DNA of 40,470 nt from JBLIAZ01 sp047632015 (GTDB taxonomy: Bacteria; Bacteroidota; Bacteroidia; Flavobacteriales_C; GCA-002722245): assembly GCA_047632015.1 (NCBI GenBank), contig JBLIBC010000001.1, forward strand, positions 1-40,470, given 5' to 3'. The notes below the pieces were generated by a model, which worked only from the letters and a program-made list of their open reading frames with translations, was not told the DNA's origin and searched no databases. The position numbers were made by a program, and so were the translations under genes. Below are positions 16,736 through 25,107 of this stretch, piece by piece. Each line of letters begins with the position of its first letter. The first letter of the stretch is position 1.

Positions 16736-18121
16736 ATGAACATTACTCAAGAAAATATTGACGAGTTAAACGCTGTCTTAAAGATAGAAGTTACTCAAAG
16801 TGATTATAATGCTACTGTACAAAATAAACTTAAGGCTCAGCAAAAGAAAGCGTCGATGCCTGGTTTTCGCCCTGGTAAAGTTCCCTTTGGAATGATTAAA
16901 AAGATGTATGGAACCAGCATTAAAGTGGAAGAAATAAACAGTTTAGTTGGTGCGAATATTACAAGATATATTTCAGATCAAAAATTAAATATTCTGGGTC
17001 AGCCGTTGCCAATGGAGTCACAAGTGTTGGATTGGGCGAATCAAGCTGATTTTTCATTGCAATATGAATTGGGTTTAAGTCCTGAGTTTGATTTGAAACT
17101 TTCAGTGAAGGATGAATTCACATATTACAATGTAGTACCTGATGCTAAAATTGTAGACAATTACGTGGATGAAATCACAATGAGATATGGAAAAGTGTCT
17201 AACCCAGTGGAGGTTGGAGAAAAAGACATGGTGGCGATTGATATTGTTGAGGTGGAAGGTTCTGAGGTGAAAGAAGCTGGATACGCAGGTATGGTCACTG
17301 TTGGTGTAGATAAAATCACTAATAAAAAAATTAAAAAAGATTTACTTGGTAAAAAACAAGGAGATAAACTTTCGTTTGATGTTAAAACCATTGGGAATGA
17401 CCTTGATGAAAGCGCATTAATTTTGAACGTTGACAAAATCACCATTGAGAATTCAGGTGATCAGTTTGAGGTGGAGATAGGAACTATTTCTAGAATGGAA
17501 GCTGCTGAAATTAACCAAGATTTATTTGATAAAGTTTACGGTAAGGATACTGTAAAAACCAAAGAAGAATTTTTGGTAAAAGTTAAAGAAGAAGCGAAAG
17601 GGATGTTGGGTGATCAAGGGAAAGGGAAGTTGAAAAGCGATATGATTGATTACTTTTTGGAAAAACTTAAGTTTGAATTGCCTGATACTTTCATGAAAAA
17701 GTGGTTGGTGGTATCTTCAGAAGGAAAATTAAATAATCAAACTGTTGATGGTGATTATGATAATTACCGGAAGTCAATTAAATGGCAAATTATTGAAAAT
17801 AAGTTAATACAAGAGAATGACTTAAAAGTAGAAAATGCTGAGGTAGTGGAGAAAGCTAAAGAAATGATTACAGCTAATTTTAAGCAGTATGGACAAGAAG
17901 TTCCAGCAGATCAATTAGACATGTATGCTCAAAACATACTAAGCAAGGAAGAAGAAAAAAGAAGACTGTACGATGACTTATTTTATGACAAAATCATAGA
18001 ATTAGTAAAGGAAAAATGTAAAGTGGAGGAAGAAGAGATAGGTTACGAGGAATTTGTTACCTTGGCAAAGCAACACGACCATGACCATGACCACAATCAT
18101 GACCACGACCACCAACATTAA
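16736..18121 (+). CDS. tig: Trigger factor (ribosome-associated chaperone)
   Basis: Trigger factor binds the ribosome exit tunnel through its N-domain and shields nascent chains. The 461-residue protein shows the ribosome-binding signature as MPGFRPGKVPFGMIKKMYG (about residues 41-59). A divergent FKBP-like domain lies about residues 150-235 (GEKDMVAIDIVEVEG, LLGKKQGDKLSFDV) and is poorly conserved, so peptidyl-prolyl isomerase activity is doubtful. The helical C-terminal arms follow. The last 15 residues are HDHDHDHNHDHDHQH (eight His), a metal-binding-like tail. It leads the conserved tig-clpP-clpX cluster, with clpP 29 bases downstream. Confidence 0.94.
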   Translation: MNITQENIDELNAVLKIEVTQSDYNATVQNKLKAQQKKASMPGFRPGKVPFGMIKKMYGTSIKVEEINSLVGANITRYISDQKLNILGQPLPMESQVLDWANQADFSLQYELGLSPEFDLKLSVKDEFTYYNVVPDAKIVDNYVDEITMRYGKVSNPVEVGEKDMVAIDIVEVEGSEVKEAGYAGMVTVGVDKITNKKIKKDLLGKKQGDKLSFDVKTIGNDLDESALILNVDKITIENSGDQFEVEIGTISRMEAAEINQDLFDKVYGKDTVKTKEEFLVKVKEEAKGMLGDQGKGKLKSDMIDYFLEKLKFELPDTFMKKWLVVSSEGKLNNQTVDGDYDNYRKSIKWQIIENKLIQENDLKVENAEVVEKAKEMITANFKQYGQEVPADQLDMYAQNILSKEEEKRRLYDDLFYDKIIELVKEKCKVEEEEIGYEEFVTLAKQHDHDHDHNHDHDHQH

Positions 18122-18150
18122 AATAATTATTTAAAAAAGGAATAAAACAC

Positions 18151-18831
18151 ATGTTCGACTCAGGAAAAGAATTCAGAAAGTTTGCCACAAAGCATCAAGG
18201 TATATCAAGTATGCACGTTGATAGTTATATTGAGTCTTCAATGACCCCATATATTATTGAAGAGCGTTCAATGAATGTAGCTCAAATGGATGTGTTTTCG
18301 AGATTGATGATGGACAGAATTATCTTTTTGGGAACTGGAATTGATGATCATATTGCTAACATTATCCAAGCACAATTGTTGTTTTTGGAATCCACTGATG
18401 CTAACAAAGACATTCAAATTTATTTGAACTCTCCAGGAGGATCAGTTTATGCTGGTTTAGGTATTTATGATACGATGCAGTACATCAATCCTGATATTGC
18501 TACAATTTGTACAGGAATGGCGGCTTCCATGGGAGCTGTGTTATTATGTGCTGGTACTGAAGGAAAAAGGACTGCATTAAAGCATTCAAGAGTAATGATT
18601 CACCAACCATTAGGTGGAGCGCAAGGTCAAGCGTCTGACATTGAAATCACAGCACGTGAAATTCAAAAGTTAAAAAAGGAATTGTATGATATTATAGCTA
18701 ACCATTCAAATAACAGCTATGATAAAGTATGGGCAGACAGTGACAGGGATTACTGGATGACTGCTACCGAGGCAAAAGAATACGGAATGATAGACGAAGT
18801 TTTAGAAAAAAACGCAAGCGCTAAAAAATAA
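18151..18831 (+). CDS. clpP: ATP-dependent Clp protease proteolytic subunit
   Basis: ClpP forms the tetradecameric serine peptidase that degrades substrates fed by ClpX or ClpA/C. The 226-residue protein has the catalytic triad: Ser126 in GMAASMGA, His151 in VMIHQPLGG and probably Asp200 in SDRDYWM. The oligomerisation and handle region (QIYLNSPGGSVYAGLGIYDTM) and the C-terminal EAKEYGMIDEVL are typical. The N-terminus has an extra 25-30 residues before MTPYIIEE that may be a propeptide, which is common in the phylum. It sits between tig and clpX. Confidence 0.96.
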   Translation: MFDSGKEFRKFATKHQGISSMHVDSYIESSMTPYIIEERSMNVAQMDVFSRLMMDRIIFLGTGIDDHIANIIQAQLLFLESTDANKDIQIYLNSPGGSVYAGLGIYDTMQYINPDIATICTGMAASMGAVLLCAGTEGKRTALKHSRVMIHQPLGGAQGQASDIEITAREIQKLKKELYDIIANHSNNSYDKVWADSDRDYWMTATEAKEYGMIDEVLEKNASAKK

Positions 18832-18847
18832 CTTTTTAATTTAAATG

Positions 18848-18869
18848 AAGCCACTTTAGTTAGTGGCTT
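18848..18869 (+). terminator. Hairpin in the clpP-clpX spacer
   Basis: AAGCCACT (18848-18855) pairs with AGTGGCTT (18862-18869) around a 6-base loop, followed by TGTTGTC. The T-run is short, so it may be a leaky terminator that lowers clpX expression relative to clpP. Confidence 0.5.
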
Positions 18870-18885
18870 TGTTGTCTAAAAGCAT

Positions 18886-20145
18886 ATGGCTAAAAATAAA
18901 AAAGACGAAAAAGAAAATGTAAAATGCTCTTTTTGTGGGCATGAAAAAAAGGACACTAATGTTTTGGTGGCTGGAATTCAAGGATACATTTGTGATAATT
19001 GTATTGAGCAAGCTCAGGTGATTGTCAAAGAAGAAATGTCTGCTCAGTATAAGAGTGACAGCAGTAGTGAGTTTACAGTATTGAAACCAATTGAAATCAA
19101 AAAACATTTGGACGAATACGTAATTGGTCAAGAAGAGGCAAAAAAAGTATTGTCAGTGGCTGTTTACAACCATTATAAAAGGCTAACAAATAAGTTAGTT
19201 ATTAATGATGATGACGTAGAAATTGAAAAGTCTAATATACTATTGGTAGGAGAAACTGGAACAGGTAAAACTTTGTTAGCAAAGACAATTGCCAAAGTGC
19301 TTAGCGTTCCGTTTTGTGTTGCTGATGCTACTGTATTAACTGAAGCTGGATATGTAGGTGAAGATGTGGAAAGCATTTTGTCTAGGTTACTTCAAGCTGC
19401 AGATTATGATGTGGAGGCAACTCAAAAAGGAATCATTTTTATTGATGAAATTGACAAAGTTGCACGAAAGGGTGATAATGCTTCTATTACAAGAGATGTT
19501 AGTGGTGAAGGTGTTCAGCAGGCAATGTTAAAATTACTGGAAGGAAGTGTAGTAGGTGTACCGCCTCAAGGAGGAAGAAAACATCCAGAACAAAAGTTAA
19601 CTCAAATCGATACTAAAGACATTTTATTTATCTGCGGTGGTGCATTTGATGGTATTCAAAAAATCATAGAAAAGCGTGTAAAAACAAATTCTTTGGGATT
19701 CAAAACAAGGCAAGACAAAGTAGACTGGGATCAAGAATCAGCATTGAAATATATTTCACCTGAGGATGTAAAATCGTTTGGACTAATTCCTGAACTGATA
19801 GGTAGGATGCCAGTGTTGTCGTTTTTGCTACCATTGGATGGTTTAGCATTAAAGAGAATACTTACGGAGCCTAAAAACGCATTGATTAAACAATATAAAA
19901 GGTTGTTTGAAATTGATGATGTGGAACTAAATTTTGAAAAAGAGGCATTGGATTTCATGGTTACTAAGGCAATGGAGTTTAAGTTAGGAGCTAGGGGACT
20001 TAGGTCAATTTGTGAAAACATATTGCTTGACGCTATGTTTGAATTGCCTTCCGACGAAAGTAAAAACAAATCACTTAAAATTGATTTGAAATACGTTGAA
20101 AGAAACTTGAGTAAAGAAAGAATGGAAAGCTTAAAAGTAGCTTAA
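18886..20145 (+). CDS. clpX: ATP-dependent Clp protease ATP-binding subunit ClpX
   Basis: ClpX is the hexameric AAA+ unfoldase that delivers proteins to ClpP. The 419-residue protein has the N-terminal zinc finger (Cys14, Cys17, Cys36, Cys39), Walker A GETGTGKT (122-129), the pore-loop region AGYVGEDVES, Walker B GIIFIDEID (182-190), sensor 1 region ILFICGGAFDG with the IGF-like loop (SLGF), and sensor 2 GARGLRSI. Length and order are normal. dnaX begins 6 bases after the stop, so the two are probably co-transcribed. Confidence 0.97.
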   Translation: MAKNKKDEKENVKCSFCGHEKKDTNVLVAGIQGYICDNCIEQAQVIVKEEMSAQYKSDSSSEFTVLKPIEIKKHLDEYVIGQEEAKKVLSVAVYNHYKRLTNKLVINDDDVEIEKSNILLVGETGTGKTLLAKTIAKVLSVPFCVADATVLTEAGYVGEDVESILSRLLQAADYDVEATQKGIIFIDEIDKVARKGDNASITRDVSGEGVQQAMLKLLEGSVVGVPPQGGRKHPEQKLTQIDTKDILFICGGAFDGIQKIIEKRVKTNSLGFKTRQDKVDWDQESALKYISPEDVKSFGLIPELIGRMPVLSFLLPLDGLALKRILTEPKNALIKQYKRLFEIDDVELNFEKEALDFMVTKAMEFKLGARGLRSICENILLDAMFELPSDESKNKSLKIDLKYVERNLSKERMESLKVA

Positions 20146-20151
20146 ATAATA

Positions 20152-21276
20152 ATGGGAGAGTTTGTCGTTTCTGCAAGAAAATATAGGCCCAGCACCTTTG
20201 AAACGGTGGTTGGTCAGGAAACAATTACTTCTACTTTAAAGAATGCAATTTTAAGTAAGCAATTAGCTCAATCCTTTTTGTTTTGTGGTCCTAGAGGAGT
20301 GGGTAAAACTACTTGTGCCAGGATATTAGCAAAAACAATCAACTGTTTCAGTGTTGGAAAGGACGGAGAAGCTTGCAATAAATGTGAAAGTTGCGAATCC
20401 TTCAACGGTGGAAATTCATTAAATATTTTTGAGTTAGATGCCGCATCAAATAATTCAGTGGATGATATCCGTAATTTGATTAATCAAGTTAGGATTGCAC
20501 CAACCATTGGAACTAAAAAAGTTTATATCGTAGATGAAGTTCACATGTTGTCTTCAGCTGCGTTCAATGCGTTTTTGAAAACCTTAGAAGAGCCTCCAAA
20601 GCACGCTGTTTTCATTCTTGCTACTACTGAAAAACATAAAATATTACCTACTATTTTATCAAGGTGTCAAATTTTTAATTTCAGTAGGATTACAACAGGT
20701 GACATGGTTAGTCATTTAGAGAATATTGCTGAAAAAGAAAAAATCAAAACGGAGCACGATGCATTACACGTTATTGCTCAGAAAGCTGATGGAGGTTTAA
20801 GAGACGCTTTATCTATATTTGATCAACTGGTTAGTTTTAGTGGAGGGGAGCTGAGTTATGACCAAGTAATAAAGAACCTAAATATTCTTGATTTCGACTA
20901 TTACTTTAAAGCAACCAAAATGGTGGTGGATAAGGATTTGTCTGCTTTGTTTTTATTGCTTGATGAGGTGTTAAGGAATGGTTTTGAAGATCATTTGTTC
21001 ATGATGGGGATTGGGGAGCATTTCAGAAACTTGTTACTTGCAAAAAATGACTCCACTTTAGGTTTGATAGATTGCGGAGAAGGAATCAAAGAAAAGTACA
21101 AAGGACAAAGTGAATTGTGCGATAAGAATTTTCTAATTAGTGCTCTGCAATTGGTAAGCGATTTTGACGTCCAGTACCGTCAAAGTAAAAGCAAACGCCT
21201 ACTAACTGAGGTGACCTTAATGCAGTTTTGCAGTGAAGATATTTTAGAAAGTAAAAAAAAAAGTCCAATAGGATAA
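20152..21276 (+). CDS. dnaX: DNA polymerase III subunit gamma (dnaX zero frame)
   Basis: DnaX forms the clamp-loader ATPase that places the sliding clamp on DNA. The zero frame gives 374 residues: the AAA+ domain with Walker A GPRGVGKT (46-53), the zinc site Cys65, Cys75, Cys78, Cys81, Walker B with DEVHML (128-133), SRC sensor (ILSRCQIF), the lid domain and the oligomerisation collar. It stops at 21274-21276, only four codons after an A10 run. Bacteroidota DnaX is usually about 570-600 residues, so this product corresponds to a gamma-like short form. The tau C-terminal domain continues in the -1 frame from the A run (separate entries). Either programmed frameshifting, transcript slippage or a sequence error explains the split. 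Confidence 0.93.
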   Translation: MGEFVVSARKYRPSTFETVVGQETITSTLKNAILSKQLAQSFLFCGPRGVGKTTCARILAKTINCFSVGKDGEACNKCESCESFNGGNSLNIFELDAASNNSVDDIRNLINQVRIAPTIGTKKVYIVDEVHMLSSAAFNAFLKTLEEPPKHAVFILATTEKHKILPTILSRCQIFNFSRITTGDMVSHLENIAEKEKIKTEHDALHVIAQKADGGLRDALSIFDQLVSFSGGELSYDQVIKNLNILDFDYYFKATKMVVDKDLSALFLLLDEVLRNGFEDHLFMMGIGEHFRNLLLAKNDSTLGLIDCGEGIKEKYKGQSELCDKNFLISALQLVSDFDVQYRQSKSKRLLTEVTLMQFCSEDILESKKKSPIG

Positions 21277-21287
21277 TTCTACCTATT
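21253..21287 (+). promoter_or_regulatory. A10 slippery site with downstream hairpin in dnaX
   Basis: Ten A residues (21253-21262) follow the codon AGT. Tandem AAA-AAA slippage by -1 leads into AAG-TCC and an open frame to 21866; one extra A in the transcript has the same effect. A 6-bp hairpin (AATAGG 21267-21272 with CCTATT 21282-21287, 9-base loop) begins 4 bases after the run, slightly closer than the usual 5-9 bases for a frameshift stimulator. A second 4-bp stem (CCAT/ATGG) follows. Confidence 0.7.
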
Positions 21288-21866
21288 CCATCTATATGGT
21301 CTGAGTCGGCTTCAGTATCAAAGCATCCAAAAGATTTTAAAGCGAAGGTTGATATTCGATCTAGGATTAATACTGGAGAAGCTATGCCTGACGTAGTAAA
21401 AATTAAACGTTCTGTTGCCGATGTTCGCATTCCCGCATTAGTTTCTTTAAAGGAACTAATGCGGGAAGATAAAAAGCAAGAACCCAATGCAGAAGATTTA
21501 CCAAAAGACGATTATTCTCAGGAAAAGCTAACAGAAGCATGGATGGATTTCGCCTATACAATTAAAAAAACCGATTTGGATTTCTTTTCAACATTGAGCT
21601 CCTTTTTGCCTGAGGTAAGCGAAAAAGGAACTGTGAAGATAACTGTTCATAACAGTACTCAGAGTGGGGACATATTGAAAATGAAATCAGAATTATTACC
21701 ATCTGTTCGGAAAACACTCAACAATTTTTCGTTTGATTTTGAAATTGAAGTGAATAAAAGTGAGGCAAAAGACATTGCCGTTACTCCTCAGCAAAAGTAT
21801 GCTAAATTGGTGGAAAAAAATGCATTGTTAGAGGAGTACAGAAAAAAATTAGGTTTAGGATTTTAA
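21261..21866 (+). CDS. dnaX: DnaX tau-specific C-terminal region (-1 frame)
   Basis: This frame is open continuously from the A10 run to 21866 (201 residues), giving a fused product of about 571 residues, the usual DnaX length in the phylum. The first 65 residues form a low-complexity linker. From KLTEAWMDFAYTIKKTDLDF on it resembles the C-terminal domain of Bacteroidota DnaX, which in other bacteria contacts the polymerase alpha subunit and helicase. An internal ATG at 21384 could be mistaken for the start of a separate 160-residue hypothetical protein; homology of the linker and the continuous frame argue against that. The HAD gene begins 10 bases after the stop. Confidence 0.82.
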   Translation, partial: KSNRIILPIPSIWSESASVSKHPKDFKAKVDIRSRINTGEAMPDVVKIKRSVADVRIPALVSLKELMREDKKQEPNAEDLPKDDYSQEKLTEAWMDFAYTIKKTDLDFFSTLSSFLPEVSEKGTVKITVHNSTQSGDILKMKSELLPSVRKTLNNFSFDFEIEVNKSEAKDIAVTPQQKYAKLVEKNALLEEYRKKLGLGF

Positions 21867-21876
21867 AAAACATTAC

Positions 21877-22509
21877 ATGCGTATTAAAAATCTAATTCTC
21901 GATTTGGGAGGCGTTTTATACGACTTGGATTACGGAAAAACTCAAAATGCGTTAGTTCGACTTGGTTTGGAAAATAGTTTTTCTCAATTAACACAATCCT
22001 CTTTATTTGATGATCTCGAAGAGGGGACTATAACATCTGAGTTTTTTATAAACCAGTTGATATCCCTAAGTGACAATCAAAATGTACAACCACAGCAAGT
22101 TATTGATGCTTGGAATGCGATGTTGTTAGGAATGCCTGCTGAAAAGTTTGAATTACTTAAGGAGCTCAAAGGAAGCTATAATTTGTATTTATACAGTAAT
22201 ACTAATGCTATTCACATAAAAGAAGTTTGGAGACACTATAAAATCAGTCATGGTGTTGACAATTTAGACGGTTTTTTTTTAAAGGTGTACCTCTCAAATG
22301 AAATTAACATTCGAAAGCCTAAGACGGCTGGTTTTGATTTAATTGTGAAAGAGAACAACTTGATTAAAGAAGAAACTTTATTCATAGATGATTCACCTCA
22401 ACACGTGAAGGGTGCTAAATTGGCCGGTATTCATAGTTTTTGGTTGGACTTGAAAAAGGAAGATTTACGCTTGCTTTTGTCCAGAAAAGGCTTGTTGGGT
22501 AAAGTTTAA
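21877..22509 (+). CDS. HAD-superfamily hydrolase, subfamily IA
   Basis: The 210-residue protein is a HAD phosphatase of the YihX-like type. Motif I is ILDLGGVLYDLD (nucleophile Asp9; the usual second Asp is replaced by Gly, as is normal in the DLGG/DLGN branch). Motif II is YLYSNTNAIH, the motif III lysine lies in IRKPKTAGFD, and motif IV is LFIDDSPQHVKGAKLAG. A helical cap lies between motifs I and II. Substrates in this branch are small sugar or nucleotide phosphates, but none can be assigned here. It follows the dnaX tau frame by 10 bases and may be in the same transcript. Confidence 0.87.
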   Translation: MRIKNLILDLGGVLYDLDYGKTQNALVRLGLENSFSQLTQSSLFDDLEEGTITSEFFINQLISLSDNQNVQPQQVIDAWNAMLLGMPAEKFELLKELKGSYNLYLYSNTNAIHIKEVWRHYKISHGVDNLDGFFLKVYLSNEINIRKPKTAGFDLIVKENNLIKEETLFIDDSPQHVKGAKLAGIHSFWLDLKKEDLRLLLSRKGLLGKV

Positions 22510-22563
22510 ATAGAAAGTTTGAAAGTTCAAAGTAAGGAGTGAGCAAAATTGCTAAGTTCTTGC

Positions 22564-22571
22564 TACATTTG
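22564..22571 (+). promoter_or_regulatory. Candidate -7 element before cyoE
   Basis: TACATTTG matches TAnnTTTG and lies 26 bases before the preferred TTG start at 22597. No good -33 TTTG is found at 19 bases upstream, so this is moderate evidence. It argues against the in-frame TTG at 22549 as the start. Confidence 0.45.
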
Positions 22572-22596
22572 CATCACTTTTAACGGTGCAATTTCC

Positions 22597-23544
22597 TTGA
22601 AAAAAGACAGCGAACACATCAAGAAACCTAAATCAAAAACCTCTATAAAGGTTGCAGATTATCGAACCTTTTTGAAGGTGAGACTAGCGAGTTTAGTCGT
22701 TTTTTCGGCCTCGATTACCTATGTCCTTGCTTTTCATCATGATCCCAACATGGTTAATAAACCACCTTTTGATTGGCTGAAATTGTTCTGGGTTGTGCTT
22801 GGTGGCTTTTTAGTGACAGGTTCTTCCAATGGTTTGAATCAAATTTGGGAAAGAAAATCAGATAAATTAATGACCCGGACTGCTGACAGACCTCTTCCTC
22901 AAAATAGGATGAACACTACAGAAGGAGTTATCATTGCTGCAATTACCGGAGTTGCTGGTATTTTCATTCTCTGGTATTTTTTAAATGCCATGACGGGAAT
23001 TTTAGGATTGTTATCATTGGTGCTTTACGCAACTGTTTATACACCTATGAAAAAGATGTCATCATGGGCAGTGTTTGTGGGTGCATTTCCTGGCGCGATG
23101 CCCCCAATGATAGGGTGGGTTGCTTTTACTGGAAAATTATCTCCTGAAGCATTCTCATTATTTGCTCTTCAGTTCATTTGGCAATTCCCTCATTTTTGGG
23201 CAATTGCATGGAGGTTATTCGAGGATTATAAAAAAGGAGGGTTCCATTTGTTGCCATCGGCAAAAGGAAAAGACATCAAAAGTGCTATGCAAATATTGTT
23301 GTACACTTTATTCATGATTCCGATTTCGCTACTTCCAACCCTTAAAGTTTTTGGTAGTATTGGAGGAGTGTTTTCTGCTGTTGTGTTTATACTTGCAGGT
23401 TTATTAATGTTGTACCCCGCATACAAGTTATTTAAGACTTTAGAGGATAAATGGGCGACAAAATTAATGTTTGCCTCCTTTATATACTTGCCTGTTGTAC
23501 TGATAGCACTGTTAATTGATCAACTTTTTATTTTATCACAATGA
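22597..23544 (+). CDS. cyoE: Protoheme IX farnesyltransferase (heme O synthase)
   Basis: CyoE/CtaB attaches a farnesyl group to heme b, making heme O for terminal oxidases. The membrane protein shows the UbiA-type motifs NQIWERKSDKLMTRTADRP (first Asp-rich loop) and WQFPHFWAIAWRLFEDYKKG, with about eight or nine hydrophobic helices. There is no ATG near the N-terminus. I prefer the TTG at 22597 (LKKDSEHIKKPK, giving 315 residues), because the alternative TTG at 22549 precedes a promoter-like sequence and adds an unrelated stretch. The stop overlaps the next start (ATGA at 23541-23544), so it heads the oxidase operon. Confidence 0.92.
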   Translation: MKKDSEHIKKPKSKTSIKVADYRTFLKVRLASLVVFSASITYVLAFHHDPNMVNKPPFDWLKLFWVVLGGFLVTGSSNGLNQIWERKSDKLMTRTADRPLPQNRMNTTEGVIIAAITGVAGIFILWYFLNAMTGILGLLSLVLYATVYTPMKKMSSWAVFVGAFPGAMPPMIGWVAFTGKLSPEAFSLFALQFIWQFPHFWAIAWRLFEDYKKGGFHLLPSAKGKDIKSAMQILLYTLFMIPISLLPTLKVFGSIGGVFSAVVFILAGLLMLYPAYKLFKTLEDKWATKLMFASFIYLPVVLIALLIDQLFILSQ

Positions 23545-24278
23545 GTAATTTAAGTCCGGAAGAGAAATTAGAAATTAGAACAAAAACGCACCGCCAATTA
23601 ATGTGGGTAGGGGTTTTTTCAATTACTATGATGTTTGGTGGGTTATCAAGTGCTTACATCGTATCAAAAGCAGATGTGACTTGGGTTAAAATATTCCCTC
23701 CAGTCGCTTTTTACATTTCAAGTGTTGCAATCATTTTAAGTAGCATATTTTATTTTTTTGCTTTACAATTTATTAAAAAGGGAAAAAAGACATTGAGCAC
23801 AATCATGGTAGCTGTTACTTTGATTTTAGGGTTTGTTTTTTTACAATACCAGGTGAAAGGGTGGTCTTATTTGAATGAAAGAGGTAGCTATGTAGGAGGT
23901 AATAATAATATTCGGTTAATAGTTGAAAATGACTTAAGTGAATACGGTAAAGATTATATTGTAGTTCAAAATGGAATAGAGTTGGCCTATTTTGAAGGTG
24001 ATTTTTATGATACAAGGGATAAAACATATAGTTCTCCTGTTAAAAAAGTAAACTTGAACACAAGTAATAATTCGAGTTCTTACTTCTTTTTACTCACCGG
24101 ATTACACTTTTTACATTTGATTGGAGGCCTGATATCTTTAATTATAGTTTTGGTAAAAAGCGTTAAAGGAAGGTACTCAAAAGATGATATGATTGGAATA
24201 AAAGTAAGTGCCATTTATTGGCATTTTTTAGGTTTTTTGTGGTTATATTTGCTCGGCCTACTGTATTATATAGGCTAA
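23541..24278 (+). CDS. Cytochrome c oxidase subunit III-like protein (first copy)
   Basis: The 245-residue membrane protein belongs to the heme-copper oxidase subunit III family, with about five transmembrane helices. Landmarks are the first helices (MWVGVFSITMMFGGLSSAYI, PVAFYISSVAIILSS), the GLHFLHLIGGLI helix and the terminal YWHFLGFLWLYLLGLLYY. A hydrophilic segment of about 60 residues (roughly 108-170, starting after YQVKGWSYLN) is inserted before the GLHFLHL helix; homologues I know are nearer 190-200 residues. It overlaps cyoE by four bases and precedes a second subunit III gene, an arrangement common in the phylum. Confidence 0.88.
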   Translation: MSNLSPEEKLEIRTKTHRQLMWVGVFSITMMFGGLSSAYIVSKADVTWVKIFPPVAFYISSVAIILSSIFYFFALQFIKKGKKTLSTIMVAVTLILGFVFLQYQVKGWSYLNERGSYVGGNNNIRLIVENDLSEYGKDYIVVQNGIELAYFEGDFYDTRDKTYSSPVKKVNLNTSNNSSSYFFLLTGLHFLHLIGGLISLIIVLVKSVKGRYSKDDMIGIKVSAIYWHFLGFLWLYLLGLLYYIG

Positions 24279-24316
24279 TTGAGACTAAATAAAAATAAGA
24301 GTTAAAACATAAGATT

Positions 24317-25048
24317 ATGGCTGGAGAAGCAACAAAAGCAATTGATCCAAAAGAATTATGGGAGGGTGGTCGTTCACCTTTTAGTTTGAGCTACGGAAAA
24401 ATGATGATGTGGTTTTTCTTGATATCTGATGCACTGACATTTGGAGCATTTATTGTCACGCTAGGTTACTTCAGATTTACCTATTCTTCTTGGCCAGTTT
24501 CGGATCAAGTATTCTATCATATTCCTTTTTATCACTCCCATTTTCCTGAGGATGGTTTTCCTTTGGCTTATGTAGCTTTTATGACTTTTATCCTTATTGT
24601 GTCATCAGTAACTATGGTACTTGCTGTTGAGGCAGGACATAGGATGGATAAGAAAAAAGTGACTTTCTGGTTAGTGTTGACAGTAGTTGGAGGTTTAATA
24701 TTTTTAGGTTCTCAGGCTTGGGAGTGGTACGGAGTCATTCTTGGTCCCGATGGAGTATTTGGAACTTATGATGATACCTTAATTCATCAAAATTATCTTG
24801 GTGGTTGGCTTGATGGTCATCCAATTCAGGGGCCGCCACAGTATGCTCAAATATTTTATTGTGTAACTGGTTTTCACGGCTTTCACGTATTTAGTGGGGT
24901 TGTGATAAATGCAGTGATATTGATAAACGTTATTGCTGGAACTTACGAAAAAAGAGGTCATTACGAAATGGTAGAAAAAGGTGGACTGTACTGGCATTTT
25001 GTCGATTTAGTGTGGGTATTTGTATTTACCTTCTTTTACTTACTGTAA
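24317..25048 (+). CDS. Cytochrome c oxidase subunit III (second copy)
   Basis: This 243-residue membrane protein is the second subunit III homologue. It shows SPFSLSYGKMMMWFFLISDA at the N-terminus, the VAFMTFILIVSSVTMVLAVEAG helix, FLGSQAWEWY, the GFHGFHVFSGV helix and YWHFVDLVWVFVFTFFYLL at the end, matching the conserved subunit III core. Subunit III supports proton uptake and stability of the catalytic subunit; subunits I and II are not in this window. It lies 38 bases after the first copy and 59 bases before subunit IV. Confidence 0.92.
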   Translation: MAGEATKAIDPKELWEGGRSPFSLSYGKMMMWFFLISDALTFGAFIVTLGYFRFTYSSWPVSDQVFYHIPFYHSHFPEDGFPLAYVAFMTFILIVSSVTMVLAVEAGHRMDKKKVTFWLVLTVVGGLIFLGSQAWEWYGVILGPDGVFGTYDDTLIHQNYLGGWLDGHPIQGPPQYAQIFYCVTGFHGFHVFSGVVINAVILINVIAGTYEKRGHYEMVEKGGLYWHFVDLVWVFVFTFFYLL

Positions 25049-25107
25049 GTAAATTGTCAAATTGGCTTGTTGAAATTAGTAAGACTAAACATTAGAAATT
25101 CTACATT

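Noticed and set aside
21384..21866. Independent 160-residue hypothetical gene after dnaX
   Set aside because: The same frame is open back to the A10 run and the sequence matches the DnaX C-terminal domain, so it is better read as the tau part of dnaX.
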